Assembly (NCBI GenBank): GCA_016841875.1
Contig: JAENYG010000006.1
Location: 62,001-126,000, forward strand
DNA: 64,000 nucleotides
Reading direction: 5' to 3'
DNA from: Syntrophomonas sp.
GTDB lineage: Bacteria > Bacillota > Syntrophomonadia > Syntrophomonadales > Syntrophomonadaceae
Made by a program: the position numbers and the translations under genes. The notes below the pieces were generated by a model. That model did no database searches. It had not been told where the DNA came from and saw nothing but the letters and a program-made list of their open reading frames with translations. Each line of letters begins with the position of its first letter. The stretch's first letter is position 1. Shown here in pieces: positions 1 to 7,003 of the stretch.

Positions 1-963
1 GGCAGCTTCCATATGATAGGGAAGACCGTTTTCCATCAAATAACAGCATTTGTATATGAGATTGGTGGCATTTTCTATTTCAATTAGCATGTCTGCCAGG
101 TAGTGCTGGAGCACCATGAATGAACCGATCGGTTTGCCAAAGGCATAGCGCTGCAGGGAATATTCATGTGCTGCCTGGTAGGCTGCCTTGGCAATTCCCA
201 AAGACAGCATAGCTGTACCAATTCTCTCGGGGTTAAGCACATCCACCAATTTATTCCATCCGTTGTTTTCCACGCCCAGCATGTTCTCGGCAGGTACAAC
301 CACATCTTCAAAGAAGATCTCGGTAGTTCCACAAGCATGGATGCATACCTTTTTGATTAGGTTGACTGTGATTCCGGGGGTTTTGGCATCTACCACAAAT
401 ACCGACATAGCCTTGGTGCGCTTGGTAGATTTGGGATCAGTTAACGCAACTACCAGCATGTAGTCAGCTACATTTCCGCCAGAGATGAACACCTTCTGCC
501 CGTTCAGGACGTAATTGTCACCTTTTTTTACCGCGATTGTCTTCATTGCATTAATGATATCAGTTCCGCCACCCGGCTCTGTTAAGGCCAGGCAATATTT
601 CGTTTCTCCGGCTGCCATTTTGGGGAGATGGAATCTCTTTTGTTCTTCATTTCCCATACCGCCAATGACTTTCGCGCCAAAAGAAACAGCCAATCCCGCA
701 CAGATAGCCGCAGCTACCGACGCCGTAGACAGTTCCTCCATAGCAATCATATAGTCGGTAAACGTCATCCCAGATCCGCCGTATTCTTCGGGAATGATCA
801 TTCCGAACAATCCCAAGTCAGCTAGCTTTTTATAGAGCTCGTCAGGAATAAAGTCACAGTTTTCATCCATCCAGGCTACATATTCCCTGGTGAGTTCCTT
901 TTCACAAAACTTCTTGAATGTTTGTCTTAGTATTTTCTGTTCATCGGTAAATCCAAAGTCCAT
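1..963 (-). CDS. acyl-CoA dehydrogenase, C-terminus cut off by the window edge
   Basis: FAD-dependent acyl-CoA dehydrogenase of beta-oxidation, oxidising acyl-CoA to enoyl-CoA and passing electrons to ETF. The visible 321 residues begin MDFGFTDEQK and carry the N-terminal helical domain, the flavin/substrate segment CLALTEPGGGTD (about 125-135), the beta domain with VFISGGNVADYMLVV (158-172) and the start of the C-terminal helical domain (PERIGTAML, then QRYAFGKPIGSF near 271-282). About 60 residues, including the usual catalytic Glu region, lie beyond position 1. The ATG at 963 is preceded by GAAAGGAA. Family assignment is firm; chain-length specificity cannot be read. With the CoA-transferases nearby it suggests fatty-acid or butyrate oxidation. 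Confidence 0.93.
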   Translation of the reverse strand, partial: MDFGFTDEQKILRQTFKKFCEKELTREYVAWMDENCDFIPDELYKKLADLGLFGMIIPEEYGGSGMTFTDYMIAMEELSTASVAAAICAGLAVSFGAKVIGGMGNEEQKRFHLPKMAAGETKYCLALTEPGGGTDIINAMKTIAVKKGDNYVLNGQKVFISGGNVADYMLVVALTDPKSTKRTKAMSVFVVDAKTPGITVNLIKKVCIHACGTTEIFFEDVVVPAENMLGVENNGWNKLVDVLNPERIGTAMLSLGIAKAAYQAAHEYSLQRYAFGKPIGSFMVLQHYLADMLIEIENATNLIYKCCYLMENGLPYHMEAA

Positions 964-1173
964 ATGTCTGTCACATTCCTTTCATCTAAATTGGCTCCTA
1001 TTAAGATCAGTCAAATCCACCTATTAATTGGGGAGTGTTTTTATGGGATAATGCATCCCCCCTTTTTTTGAAATAATAACGCTGCTACGGATCTTGAAAA
1101 GTAATAATGCAAAACATATGCCATATGAAAAAGCTCATTAATATACCACTTAATAACGCTGTTTTATTATGAT

Positions 1174-1191
1174 TGTGTATCAATTTTGAGA
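1174..1191. promoter_or_regulatory. enhancer-like repeat, distal copy
   Basis: TGTGTATCAATTTTGAGA. Its reverse complement differs at two central bases from the copy at 1417-1434. The pair lies about 100 and 340 bases upstream of the sigma-54-type promoter at 1516, which is the usual placing for activator (bEBP) sites. The binding protein is unknown. Confidence 0.45.
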
Positions 1192-1416
1192 TTATTTAAC
1201 ATTACATTATTGATTTAGGAGTAATGGGCAGTAAACCAAGTTCAAAGAGACCACATATGCGATTACACAGGGTGAGGAATGCGAAGAAAAACGGTGGAAC
1301 CCTTAATGAAAAAAGTACTTAACTAACGCCGTATACGAAAAAAGCTTATTGTCTTTAAAGCATATAGGGCTTTTATTTACTTGTTTCAGTATTGACAGTC
1401 CCTTGCACTTCTTCTG

Positions 1417-1434
1417 TCTCAATTTTGATACACA
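1417..1434. promoter_or_regulatory. enhancer-like repeat, proximal copy
   Basis: TCTCAATTTTGATACACA, in inverted orientation relative to the site at 1174-1191. A relative occurs at 10095-10112, followed by a perfect TGTATCA/TGATACA palindrome at 10125-10141. The bases just after it (ATTTCTG) are also shared with 10143-10149. It is a candidate upstream activating sequence for a sigma-54 activator. Confidence 0.45.
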
Positions 1435-1514
1435 TTTCTGCGTTAACCTTTCGCGAAAATAGCTTTGGTGTGTCCCCAGCAGAATATTCCCTTATCTATA
1501 GGGCGTTAATCCCA

Positions 1515-1531
1515 TTGGCACAAAAATTGCG
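1515..1531 (+). promoter_or_regulatory. sigma-54 (-24/-12) promoter
   Basis: TTGGCACAAAAATTGCG. The GG of TGGCAC and the GC of TTGC are separated by exactly ten bases, matching the sigma-54 consensus TGGCAC-N5-TTGC. Transcription would start near 1542 and run toward the small peptide frame, the cold-shock gene and possibly the CoA-transferase at 2302. Match quality is high; in vivo use is inferred. Confidence 0.7.
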
Positions 1532-1655
1532 TAACTAGTTCATTAACAATTAGTTTTGAAACCTCCATAATCGTTACTCAGATGTTCTCCGGAAGTGGGC
1601 TGATTATCCTTGACTGGTAAATCACGAATATAGGCGAAGGAAGGAGGGATAAAGT

Positions 1656-1768
1656 ATGAAGCAGTTTTGGTGTCCTATGTAATTATATGTGTTTTAGCAA
1701 TAGGTTTATTTATTATGGATAACCATCAGAGGCTTATTATGGTTTTGATATCAAGGCACCTTGTATGA
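1656..1768 (+). pseudogene. small membrane peptide gene interrupted by a one-base frameshift
   Basis: A strong Shine-Dalgarno (GGAAGGAGG, 8 bases before the ATG at 1656) opens a frame that stops after eight codons at 1680-1682. The +1/+2 related frame starting GTG at 1670 continues to a TGA at 1766-1768. It reads as one hydrophobic helix (VSYVIICVLAIGLFIM) followed by a short basic tail. One extra T in the TTTT run at 1665-1668 would fuse the two parts into a ~37-residue single-span membrane peptide. This may be a decayed gene, a slippage-controlled gene or a sequencing error. It lies just downstream of the sigma-54 promoter. I do not recognise the family. Confidence 0.4.
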
Positions 1769-1831
1769 GCTTTTATAGTCCAGTGTTGTAATTGGATTTT
1801 TGCCTCTCTAGTATAGAAAGGAGAAACAGGT

Positions 1832-2032
1832 ATGCAGGGAAAAGTTAAATGGTACGATAATGGTAGAGGATTTGGAGTTATTGAAACTGAAACGGGGGAA
1901 GAGGTCATTTTCACCCAAGTCGCAGTAGAAAATGCTGGTCGGATTTCTCTAAGGGCTAAAGAACAAGTAGAGTTCGATATTAAAAAAGGCCCTAAAGGCG
2001 AGGAAGCTACGAATATTCATGTACTGTCTTAG
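1832..2032 (+). CDS. cold-shock domain protein (CspA family)
   Basis: A 66-residue single cold-shock domain that binds single-stranded RNA or DNA as an OB fold in the cytoplasm. The start MQGKVKWYDNGRGFGVIE matches the family pattern, with an RNP1-like RGFGVI (residues 12-17). The RNP2 region reads VIFTQ where VFVHF is usual, so two conserved aromatic/His positions are altered. The ATG at 1832 follows AGAAAGGAG. Its position between a sigma-54 promoter and a CoA-transferase gene is unusual for a csp gene. It could be cold-induced or part of the fatty-acid regulon; the sequence does not decide. Confidence 0.9.
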   Translation: MQGKVKWYDNGRGFGVIETETGEEVIFTQVAVENAGRISLRAKEQVEFDIKKGPKGEEATNIHVLS

Positions 2033-2301
2033 TTGCCAAACCCGACCAAAATCTTTCTGTTGAGTTAGACGTTTTAAACCAGCCGGATAACTCAGTACCC
2101 CCCAAACAGATTAAAGACTTGTTGGGCGCCCTGTAAGTCCTAACGAATCTTTGCCCTCCCTGTAGTGAATACGGCTGCGTAAATGAGGAAGGAGCCGTCA
2201 GCTCCTTCCTACGCAATTTGGGTAAATCATATCTTAAAGACAATCTAACGTTACTATGGATCTAAATGGTAATGTAATCACATTAATTAAGGAGGAATAT
2301 C
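2033..2301 (+). other. spacer between csp and CoA-transferase with hairpin
   Basis: Right after the csp stop, another frame stays open to the TAA at 2134-2136 and reads like protein (ELDVLNQPDNSVPPKQ) but has no canonical start. After it lies a strong hairpin (2186-2210). The Shine-Dalgarno AAGGAGG for the next gene is at 2289-2295. No further gene is seen. Confidence 0.4.
2176..2215 (+). terminator. hairpin between csp and CoA-transferase
   Basis: AGGAAGGAGC (2186-2195) pairs perfectly with GCTCCTTCCT (2201-2210) around a five-base loop. An outer TGCGT/ACGCA pair extends the stem. No U-tract follows, so it may be an attenuator, an mRNA processing or stability element, or a weak terminator. 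Confidence 0.45.
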
Positions 2302-3657
2302 ATGGGTTTCTATAATGAAGAATATAAAAGAAAGCTTGTGACCCCAGAGCAGGCTGCGATGATGGTTAAATCGGGAGATTTGGTTGATTATGGACAAGCT
2401 GGAATCAAACCTATCGGCTTTGATATAGCTTTGGCAGCCAGGGTCGATGATCCTGACCTGAAGGATGTCATCGTACGAGTAACAAATGCCATACCTCCAG
2501 TTCCCCAGGTTCCGATCAAAGATCCGCAGCAAAAGACATTTACTTATATTAGTAATTTTCTAGGTATCATTGATAGAATGCTGTACCAAAAAGGTCTTTG
2601 CGGATTTATCCCTGCCAACTACCATCAGGTTTCCGATATACTAGTACAACAACCTCAAACTGCTGGTACAGTTTGGTGTGGGCAAGTAGCACCCATGGAT
2701 GAAAATGGCTTTTTCAGTTTTGGCATCACCAATTCTCACAACTATTTATACGGGAAAACTGCAAATATAAGAATCGTTGAAATAACTCCGGATATGCCCA
2801 GAGCTCTTGGCGGTTATCATGAGGGCTTTCATATTAGTGAAGTAGATGCCATTATCGAAACAAATAACTCCGTACCATGCTTACCGCCCCCGGCTGAGAG
2901 CGCACCCGAGATAAAGAAAATCGCTGCTTTTATTATGGAGGATATAAAAAATGGGGCCTGCCTACAATTGGGAATAGGCGATGTTCCTAACGAAATAGGT
3001 AGAATGATTTCAGAATCAGATTTGAAAGATCTTGGTCTTCATACCGAGTTATTTATGGACTCCATGATGAAAATGTATCATAACGGCCAAATTAGCAATG
3101 CCAGAAAGGCTTATGATCAGGGCAAAACAGCCTATACTTTCTGCTTCGGCAGCCGGGAATGCTATGATTTCATTAACAACAACCAACTGCTGTCTTCTTA
3201 TCCGGTATATTATACCAATCTTCCCGAAAGAATTGCGGCACACGATAATATGATTAGTATCAACAATATTTTGGAGATAGATCTATTAAGCCAGTGCTGT
3301 TCAGAATCGATTGGATATAAGCAGTTTTCTGGAACTGGAGGACAAGTTGATTTTGTATCTGGGGCACTAAAATCCAATGGAGGAAAAGCATTCCTTGCCT
3401 TCACTTCCACATATACGGATAAGGAGGGAAAAGTGCATTCCCGAATTAAACCGATGTTGACTCCGGGAGCAGTGGTAACTGTACCTCGCACATTGACGCC
3501 AACCCTGGTTACGGAGTACGGCAAAGCCAATCTATTCGGATTATCTATCTGGAAACGGGCTGAGGAGTTAATAAATCTGGCTCATCCAGACTTCCGGGAT
3601 GATTTGATCAAGGAAGCCGAGAAAATGCAAATTTGGAGACGATCCAGCAGAATATAA
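2302..3657 (+). CDS. acetyl-CoA hydrolase/transferase family CoA-transferase
   Basis: A 451-residue enzyme of the 4-hydroxybutyrate/butyryl-CoA:acetate CoA-transferase family, moving CoA between carboxylates. The first half (1-200) is the N-terminal CoA-transferase fold. The glycine loop LGIGDVP is at 223-229, the family catalytic-Glu motif HTE at 247-249 (E249 the likely thioester residue), and the SGTGGQVDF loop is in the C-terminal domain. AAGGAGG precedes the ATG. It is homologous to the gene at 13971-15317 and to the fragment at 4281-4388. In a fatty-acid oxidiser it probably activates butyrate or acetate equivalents; the exact substrate is not readable. The sigma-54 promoter upstream may drive it. 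Confidence 0.93.
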   Translation: MGFYNEEYKRKLVTPEQAAMMVKSGDLVDYGQAGIKPIGFDIALAARVDDPDLKDVIVRVTNAIPPVPQVPIKDPQQKTFTYISNFLGIIDRMLYQKGLCGFIPANYHQVSDILVQQPQTAGTVWCGQVAPMDENGFFSFGITNSHNYLYGKTANIRIVEITPDMPRALGGYHEGFHISEVDAIIETNNSVPCLPPPAESAPEIKKIAAFIMEDIKNGACLQLGIGDVPNEIGRMISESDLKDLGLHTELFMDSMMKMYHNGQISNARKAYDQGKTAYTFCFGSRECYDFINNNQLLSSYPVYYTNLPERIAAHDNMISINNILEIDLLSQCCSESIGYKQFSGTGGQVDFVSGALKSNGGKAFLAFTSTYTDKEGKVHSRIKPMLTPGAVVTVPRTLTPTLVTEYGKANLFGLSIWKRAEELINLAHPDFRDDLIKEAEKMQIWRRSSRI

Positions 3658-3803
3658 TTTCACGGCGCAGCCAAGTTTTAAATAGTATATGAAAGATCAT
3701 TCCACCAATCGGTGCTGCATTCGAATCTTAGATGCAACAAAAGAAGAAAGGGAGAGCATCTTTCATTGAACCCTGCTTTTTACCATACTTTTACCCAGGA
3801 AAA

Positions 3804-3834
3804 AGTGGAGGCCATCCTTTGGATAGCCTCCACT
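3804..3834 (+). terminator. terminator-like hairpin, copy 1
   Basis: AGTGGAGGC pairs with GCCTCCACT and CATCC with GGATA around a TTT loop. It is the likely end signal of the CoA-transferase transcript. The same hairpin recurs at 4037-4067, and a near-identical one (inverted context) lies at 10263-10293. Confidence 0.55.
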
Positions 3835-3838
3835 CAGA

Positions 3839-4036
3839 TTGTTGACAAAGTCAACAAGAAGGCAGACCGATGACAGGAGTGAAGATCAAGGCGCAAGAAA
3901 AGCCCGCGATTGAGGCGTACTCGGGTACGTTGATTGAGCGGGCTTCTTTATCCTTTGTGAGCTTTCGCGAACTCAAATTGTGGTCCTGTAAGGGCTTTTC
4001 GCAGTAACGCAGATATTCGCTTTTGTCATCGGTCTG
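3839..4036 (-). repeat. palindromic repeat element (full-length) with satellite mini-hairpin
   Basis: The core runs 3863-4036 and is bounded by the near-perfect inverted termini CAGACCGATGACA and TGTCATCGGTCTG. Internally it has a GCCCGC/GCGGGC stem around a GTAC-containing apex and shares long stretches with the reverse complement of 61108-61283 (AGATCAAGGC, TGAGCGGGCTTCTTTAT, TAACGCAGATATTCGC). A mini-hairpin TTGTTGAC/GTCAACAA (3839-3857) adjoins it, as in the other copies. It encodes no protein. The element lies between two copies of the same terminator hairpin. Confidence 0.75.
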
Positions 4037-4067
4037 AGTGGAGGTCATCTTTTATATAGCCTCCACT
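4037..4067 (+). terminator. terminator-like hairpin, copy 2
   Basis: AGTGGAGGT pairs with GCCTCCACT. It is a diverged duplicate of 3804-3834 on the other side of the palindromic element. Confidence 0.5.
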
Positions 4068-4081
4068 GGTTTTGATAAACT

Positions 4082-4283
4082 GGAAATTTCAGTTTAAGGG
4101 TTTTATTGGAGGGCAGATCTTATGGTTTTTTTCATATTCTATAGTCCAAACAGGTTATGACCTTCCGAATTGGTTTACAGCTTGTCATCTATTTTCATTA
4201 TTGGAAGATCACCTTAAGGTAGACCAATGTCAATACTGACACACAATAACGATCGGACAAATTGAATTCCCTTGATCACCAAG
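4082..4283 (+). repeat. long inverted repeat, left arm
   Basis: About 200 bases that recur in inverted orientation at 9847-10039 at roughly 80 percent identity by eye. Shared stretches include CTATAGTCCAAACAGG, TATTTTCATTATTGGAAGAT and CCCTTGATCAC. No coding frame is seen. Its inner end abuts the CoA-transferase remnant exactly where homology to that family begins. This suggests an element end or a recombination junction. Confidence 0.7.
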
Positions 4284-4388
4284 GTTCTTCTTAAAGGTAA
4301 ATCTACCTGGGAGCGTGCTGAGGCACTTATAAACATTGCTCACCCTGATTTCCGGGATGAGCTTATTAAAAATGAACATTTGGGGTAG
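4281..4388 (+). pseudogene. C-terminal remnant of a CoA-transferase
   Basis: The frame reads [18 protein letters not shown] then [12 protein letters not shown] and stops at TAG 4386-4388. It aligns with the C-termini of both intact CoA-transferases here (KGMSVWQRAEGLINISHP and SIWKRAEELINLAHP, each followed by NFRDDL or DFRDDL). Only about 34 residues remain and there is no start. Upstream homology ends at the long inverted repeat. It is a non-functional relic of a third copy. Confidence 0.8.
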
Positions 4389-4627
4389 AAGCAATAGGTT
4401 GGCTTAGAGCTGCTAATAAACTGATTATCGACCTTAATAAGCTGAATAAGGACTGGCACAGTTTTTTTGACACCTACCAAACTGAAGAGTTGCTTGGGGG
4501 AATGGTTTTCAATTCTATCTGGCTCGGACACTTGAATCCATTCCCAACACTCCATTGTTTTAAAAAGAGGAGGCTGCCCCCATTGGTAATCTATAATTAA
4601 GGGACAGCCCATAAGAAAGGAAGGAGT
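4389..4627. other. unassigned sequence before the AAA+ gene end
   Basis: A plus-strand frame stays open from about 4384 to 4599 (reads [20 protein letters not shown] near its start) but has no start signal and no family I recognise. It may be another gene fragment. The terminator of the minus-strand ATPase lies within it. Confidence 0.3.
4571..4611 (-). terminator. terminator of the AAA+ ATPase gene
   Basis: On the minus strand GGGCTGTCCC pairs with GGGGGCAGCC across a long loop. The sequence after it is CTCTTTTT. Confidence 0.5.
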
Positions 4628-5830
4628 TTACATATTTAAAGTTTTTTCGGTATTAAGCAGTTCGCCTCGATGCATATCTTTAAGAGGCCGGGCAGTATGC
4701 TGGAAGTAATCCTCATCTTGATCTCTGCTTCTATAGTTTTGACGATTTTTGAAGCTCAAGATGCCTTCCCGGCTCCCCTTGCTATCTGCCTCATTGATCA
4801 GCCGCACCAGGATATCCCCATCTATGCGATGTTTTAAGGCCACAGGGATCACCCGGTTCACATCGCTGATCATTACCTTTTCCCTGCCCTGGAGAACGGC
4901 ATGCAGGAGGGCCGCCTGCTGGATTGCTTCTATAGCCCGGATACTTTCCAGGTTATGTTTAAGGTAAAGCCTGGCGATATAATTGCGTAAAAAGTCAGGC
5001 ATATATAGGTGCTGATATTGCTCGGCCCAATTAATGACATCCTGTTTATACCGCTGATCATCTGATTTTAAAGGGCGTCTTTCTTTTCTGTGGGCATTTC
5101 GTGCCCGGTATGGATAAGAATTCTCCTCTAAAATGTTGGCCACGATATCTACCGAATCAGGACGACCCATATAGCATACCAGGTCAAAGCGGTCAGACAG
5201 CTGTCTCCTGATTTCCTCCAGAGGCCCTGGATCTTCGTCGGGATTGGAAGCTGCCCATACGGACACACTTACCTGTATATCTACCGCCGGCAGCCCCGCT
5301 TCTTCAATCTGCAGGTGTCCTGGTTTGTTTCCCATAACATCCAGCAGGATATCCGTTATTTCCGGCGAAGTATCGGCCAGCCGGTTTATTTCGTCAATAA
5401 ATATGATTCCGCGATGGGCCTGGGGTATTAAACCTGGTAATAAATGAGCTTCAGGTTTAGAGACATCTGTCAGCCTGGCCAGATCGATACTTCCGGCTAC
5501 CGTTCCTACTTTGGCTGAATGGGAGATCTCTAAAAAAGGCATCTGGATTTCTTCAGTGCCTATAGCTTCGATTTCCGAGGCACTGAGACCTCGGTGCTCC
5601 GGACAATGTGGTTTGAGAGGATCACAATTATAAATGCATCCTCTTATACGGGTGATGGTGGGCAGTATTCCGCGGGCGGCCCTCATGATAGTAGTTTTCC
5701 CCGTTCCTCGCAAGCCTTCTGCATGCAGATGCAGGGGTTCGCCTGCGTAACTGGAAACCACCGACATCATTAGCGTTTGAAAAAGGGCTTCGTTTCCCTC
5801 ATAGCGTTCTAACATTGAAAACGGGATCAT
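4628..5830 (-). CDS. AAA+ ATPase of the magnesium-chelatase ChlI/BchI type
   Basis: A 400-residue AAA+ protein. Counting from the chosen start, Walker A GLRGTGKTT is at 39-47, Walker B GIIFIDEI at about 141-148, and a sensor-1 region WAASNPDEDPG follows. A cysteine cluster (C65, C69, C76, in CIYNCDPLKPHCPEH) sits in the ChlI-type insert. The C-terminal helical lid follows the VWA-partner style of this family. I chose the ATG at 5830 because GGAG lies 8 bases upstream; the ATG at 5866 has no clear ribosome site. No VWA or BchH partner gene is adjacent, so a chelatase role is not supported. It is more likely a stand-alone remodelling ATPase. Two minor stretches are low in similarity to any family I know. 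Confidence 0.8.
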   Translation of the reverse strand: MIPFSMLERYEGNEALFQTLMMSVVSSYAGEPLHLHAEGLRGTGKTTIMRAARGILPTITRIRGCIYNCDPLKPHCPEHRGLSASEIEAIGTEEIQMPFLEISHSAKVGTVAGSIDLARLTDVSKPEAHLLPGLIPQAHRGIIFIDEINRLADTSPEITDILLDVMGNKPGHLQIEEAGLPAVDIQVSVSVWAASNPDEDPGPLEEIRRQLSDRFDLVCYMGRPDSVDIVANILEENSYPYRARNAHRKERRPLKSDDQRYKQDVINWAEQYQHLYMPDFLRNYIARLYLKHNLESIRAIEAIQQAALLHAVLQGREKVMISDVNRVIPVALKHRIDGDILVRLINEADSKGSREGILSFKNRQNYRSRDQDEDYFQHTARPLKDMHRGELLNTEKTLNM

Positions 5831-5866
5831 AAGATTCACTCCTGGCATGTATTTATTAAGCTTCAT

Positions 5867-6211
5867 GAGCTTTTAGTTCGTATGATTATACTAAATATTA
5901 TTACCTCGAATTATTTATTTAGAGGGGCTCCCTGAAGGCATCGTATAACCTTCTGGGAGCAGAATGTTTATTACTAGACCCAAGCTAGCTATTTGCACTA
6001 ACTATGCAATCCTAAAACAGTGTACTTTCAGGAAATTTCCGTGTAGAAACTCGGTTGAGCCGTAGGAATGGTAATATGTGAACATCCATGGGCCTAAGAC
6101 CATAATGGGGGCCTTACACCTTTTCTGAAAAAATATGACGAAAAAAAATATATTTTCATGTTTTAAAATAGTGGAAAGAGTAAAGACTCTTTTCGGCACT
6201 AACCATAGATA
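5867..6211. other. intergenic region with hairpin
   Basis: About 345 bases. It holds the hairpin at 5927-5960 and an AT-rich stretch with no supported gene. A minus-strand frame (6002-6199) has no ribosome site and odd composition and was not called. Confidence 0.5.
5927..5960 (-). terminator. hairpin downstream of the SDR-like gene
   Basis: GCTCCCTGAAGG pairs with CCTTCTGGGAGC with one mismatch. The minus-strand sequence after it is CCCTCTAAATAAAT, so the U-tract is weak. Confidence 0.4.
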
Positions 6212-6601
6212 TTATTCTTCATAGGAAGGAGATTTATCACAACTCATTACGTATGTGTAGATGAATCCGCCTTCCGGGTCCACCATATCTAATAGCCTAC
6301 TTTTTTCAACACTTTCCTCTCTGGTTAAATTAATCACCACAGTAAATTTTTTGCACTCATAGAGATAGTTATGCAGTACTTTACTTGCTTCGTTCTTATC
6401 ACATACGGTCCTGCAAATCGATGCATATCTTATTCCCATATCATTAAAATTTTCAATAATTAGTCTATTCTCCTGCAGTTCAATATTTGCAATCATTACC
6501 ATAGCACCTAGGTCGGTATAATGTCTTCCTAAATTACTGCTTATACGCTTATTGCCGTCTGATACTATTAAGACGTTAGGCTCTGCTATTCCAGAAATCA
6601 T
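6212..6601 (-). CDS. short Rossmann/SDR-like protein, half length
   Basis: A 129-residue protein whose layout follows the first half of a short-chain dehydrogenase/reductase: beta strand NVLIVSDG, helix with SSNLGRHYTDLGAMVMIANI, a second strand region IRYASICRTVCD, then KFTVVINLT where SDRs have the NNAG segment. The usual TGxxxGxG dinucleotide loop reads SDGNKRIS, so NAD(P) binding is doubtful. The catalytic Tyr-Lys half is absent. It may be a degenerate remnant or a small regulatory protein. The start at 6601 (ATG) has a moderate upstream GGGGGTAG. The family link is by pattern only. Confidence 0.55.
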   Translation of the reverse strand: MISGIAEPNVLIVSDGNKRISSNLGRHYTDLGAMVMIANIELQENRLIIENFNDMGIRYASICRTVCDKNEASKVLHNYLYECKKFTVVINLTREESVEKSRLLDMVDPEGGFIYTYVMSCDKSPSYEE

Positions 6602-6717
6602 TTTCTACCCCCATCAATCTTTTTCACCGATAACCAATTGATTGCAATTATCATGCCAGATTGTACTGAGTAATTTTTAGTATAGATGCATAGATAAAGC
6701 ATTGATGCATATGAGGA

Positions 6718-6891
6718 TTAAAGTGGTAAGTTGCTCTTCGATAAATTACATTTCTTGATGATTATTGAGTGTGTTATAGCGCATGTCATTGGTGTCATGT
6801 TGGCCAAAAACCAAATAATAACTAAAAGCAACAGCACCAAAAGAATGATCTTTTTACTTATTAAGCGATGTACTATGACTTTGCTTTTCAA
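6718..6891 (-). CDS. small single-span membrane peptide, TTG start
   Basis: A 57-codon frame read from TTG at 6891 with AAGGAGGG six bases upstream. It has a basic N-terminus (KSKVIVHRLISKK), one strong hydrophobic helix (IILLVLLLLVIIWFLA) and a polar, basic tail with two cysteines. This layout fits a small inner-membrane protein. It lies between the acetate transporter gene and the SDR-like gene on the same strand. I do not recognise a family. The ribosome site and the clear helix are the support; it could still be fortuitous. Confidence 0.55.
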   Translation of the reverse strand: MKSKVIVHRLISKKIILLVLLLLVIIWFLANMTPMTCAITHSIIIKKCNLSKSNLPL

Positions 6892-6965
6892 AGACCCTCC
6901 TTGAGCACTACAGGGATGCTTCCTCTTCTAACTTAAGCAAAAAAGCACTTCATTTCCTCGAGACC

Positions 6966-7003
6966 CCTTATGCCCAATAGAATCGAACCCTCTGGGCATA
7001 AGG
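6966..7003 (-). terminator. hairpin downstream of the acetate transporter gene
   Basis: CCTTATGCCCA pairs perfectly with TGGGCATAAGG across a 16-base loop. T-rich sequence follows at some distance on the minus strand. It is the probable end of the 7139-7735 transcript. Confidence 0.5.

Larger units (their letters stand above)
964..1655. other. long intergenic regulatory region
   Basis: About 690 bases between the divergent acyl-CoA dehydrogenase and the plus-strand peptide/cold-shock/CoA-transferase group. I see no convincing gene. It holds a sigma-54-type promoter and two enhancer-like repeats, listed separately. A short basic frame (ATG at 1225, ending near 1323) has only a tightly spaced AGGAG and is not called. 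Confidence 0.6.
3658..4280. other. intergenic repeat-rich region
   Basis: About 620 bases without a gene. In order it holds unstructured sequence, a terminator-like hairpin, a palindromic repeat element, a second copy of the same hairpin, and one arm of the long inverted repeat that returns near 10 kb. The parts are listed separately. Confidence 0.7.

Noticed and set aside
2007-2243. Minus-strand frame after the cold-shock gene
   Set aside because: It overlaps the csp 3' end and the hairpin, has no ribosome site and odd composition.
3210-3530. 106-codon minus-strand frame inside the CoA-transferase
   Set aside because: Antisense shadow of a clear coding region.
3863-4036. CRISPR-like or riboswitch reading of the palindromic elements
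   Set aside because: There is no regular repeat-spacer array, and the element occurs 3' of genes between terminators, not in leaders.
4340-4612. 90-codon minus-strand frame
   Set aside because: Overlaps the CoA-transferase relic and the ATPase terminator; no ribosome site.
6002-6199. 65-codon minus-strand frame
   Set aside because: No ribosome site, composition unlike protein, no motif.
6975-6995. T-arm-like GGGTTCGATTC (minus strand) suggesting a tRNA fragment
   Set aside because: Only four of five stem pairs form and no other tRNA part is present; it is the loop of the transporter terminator.
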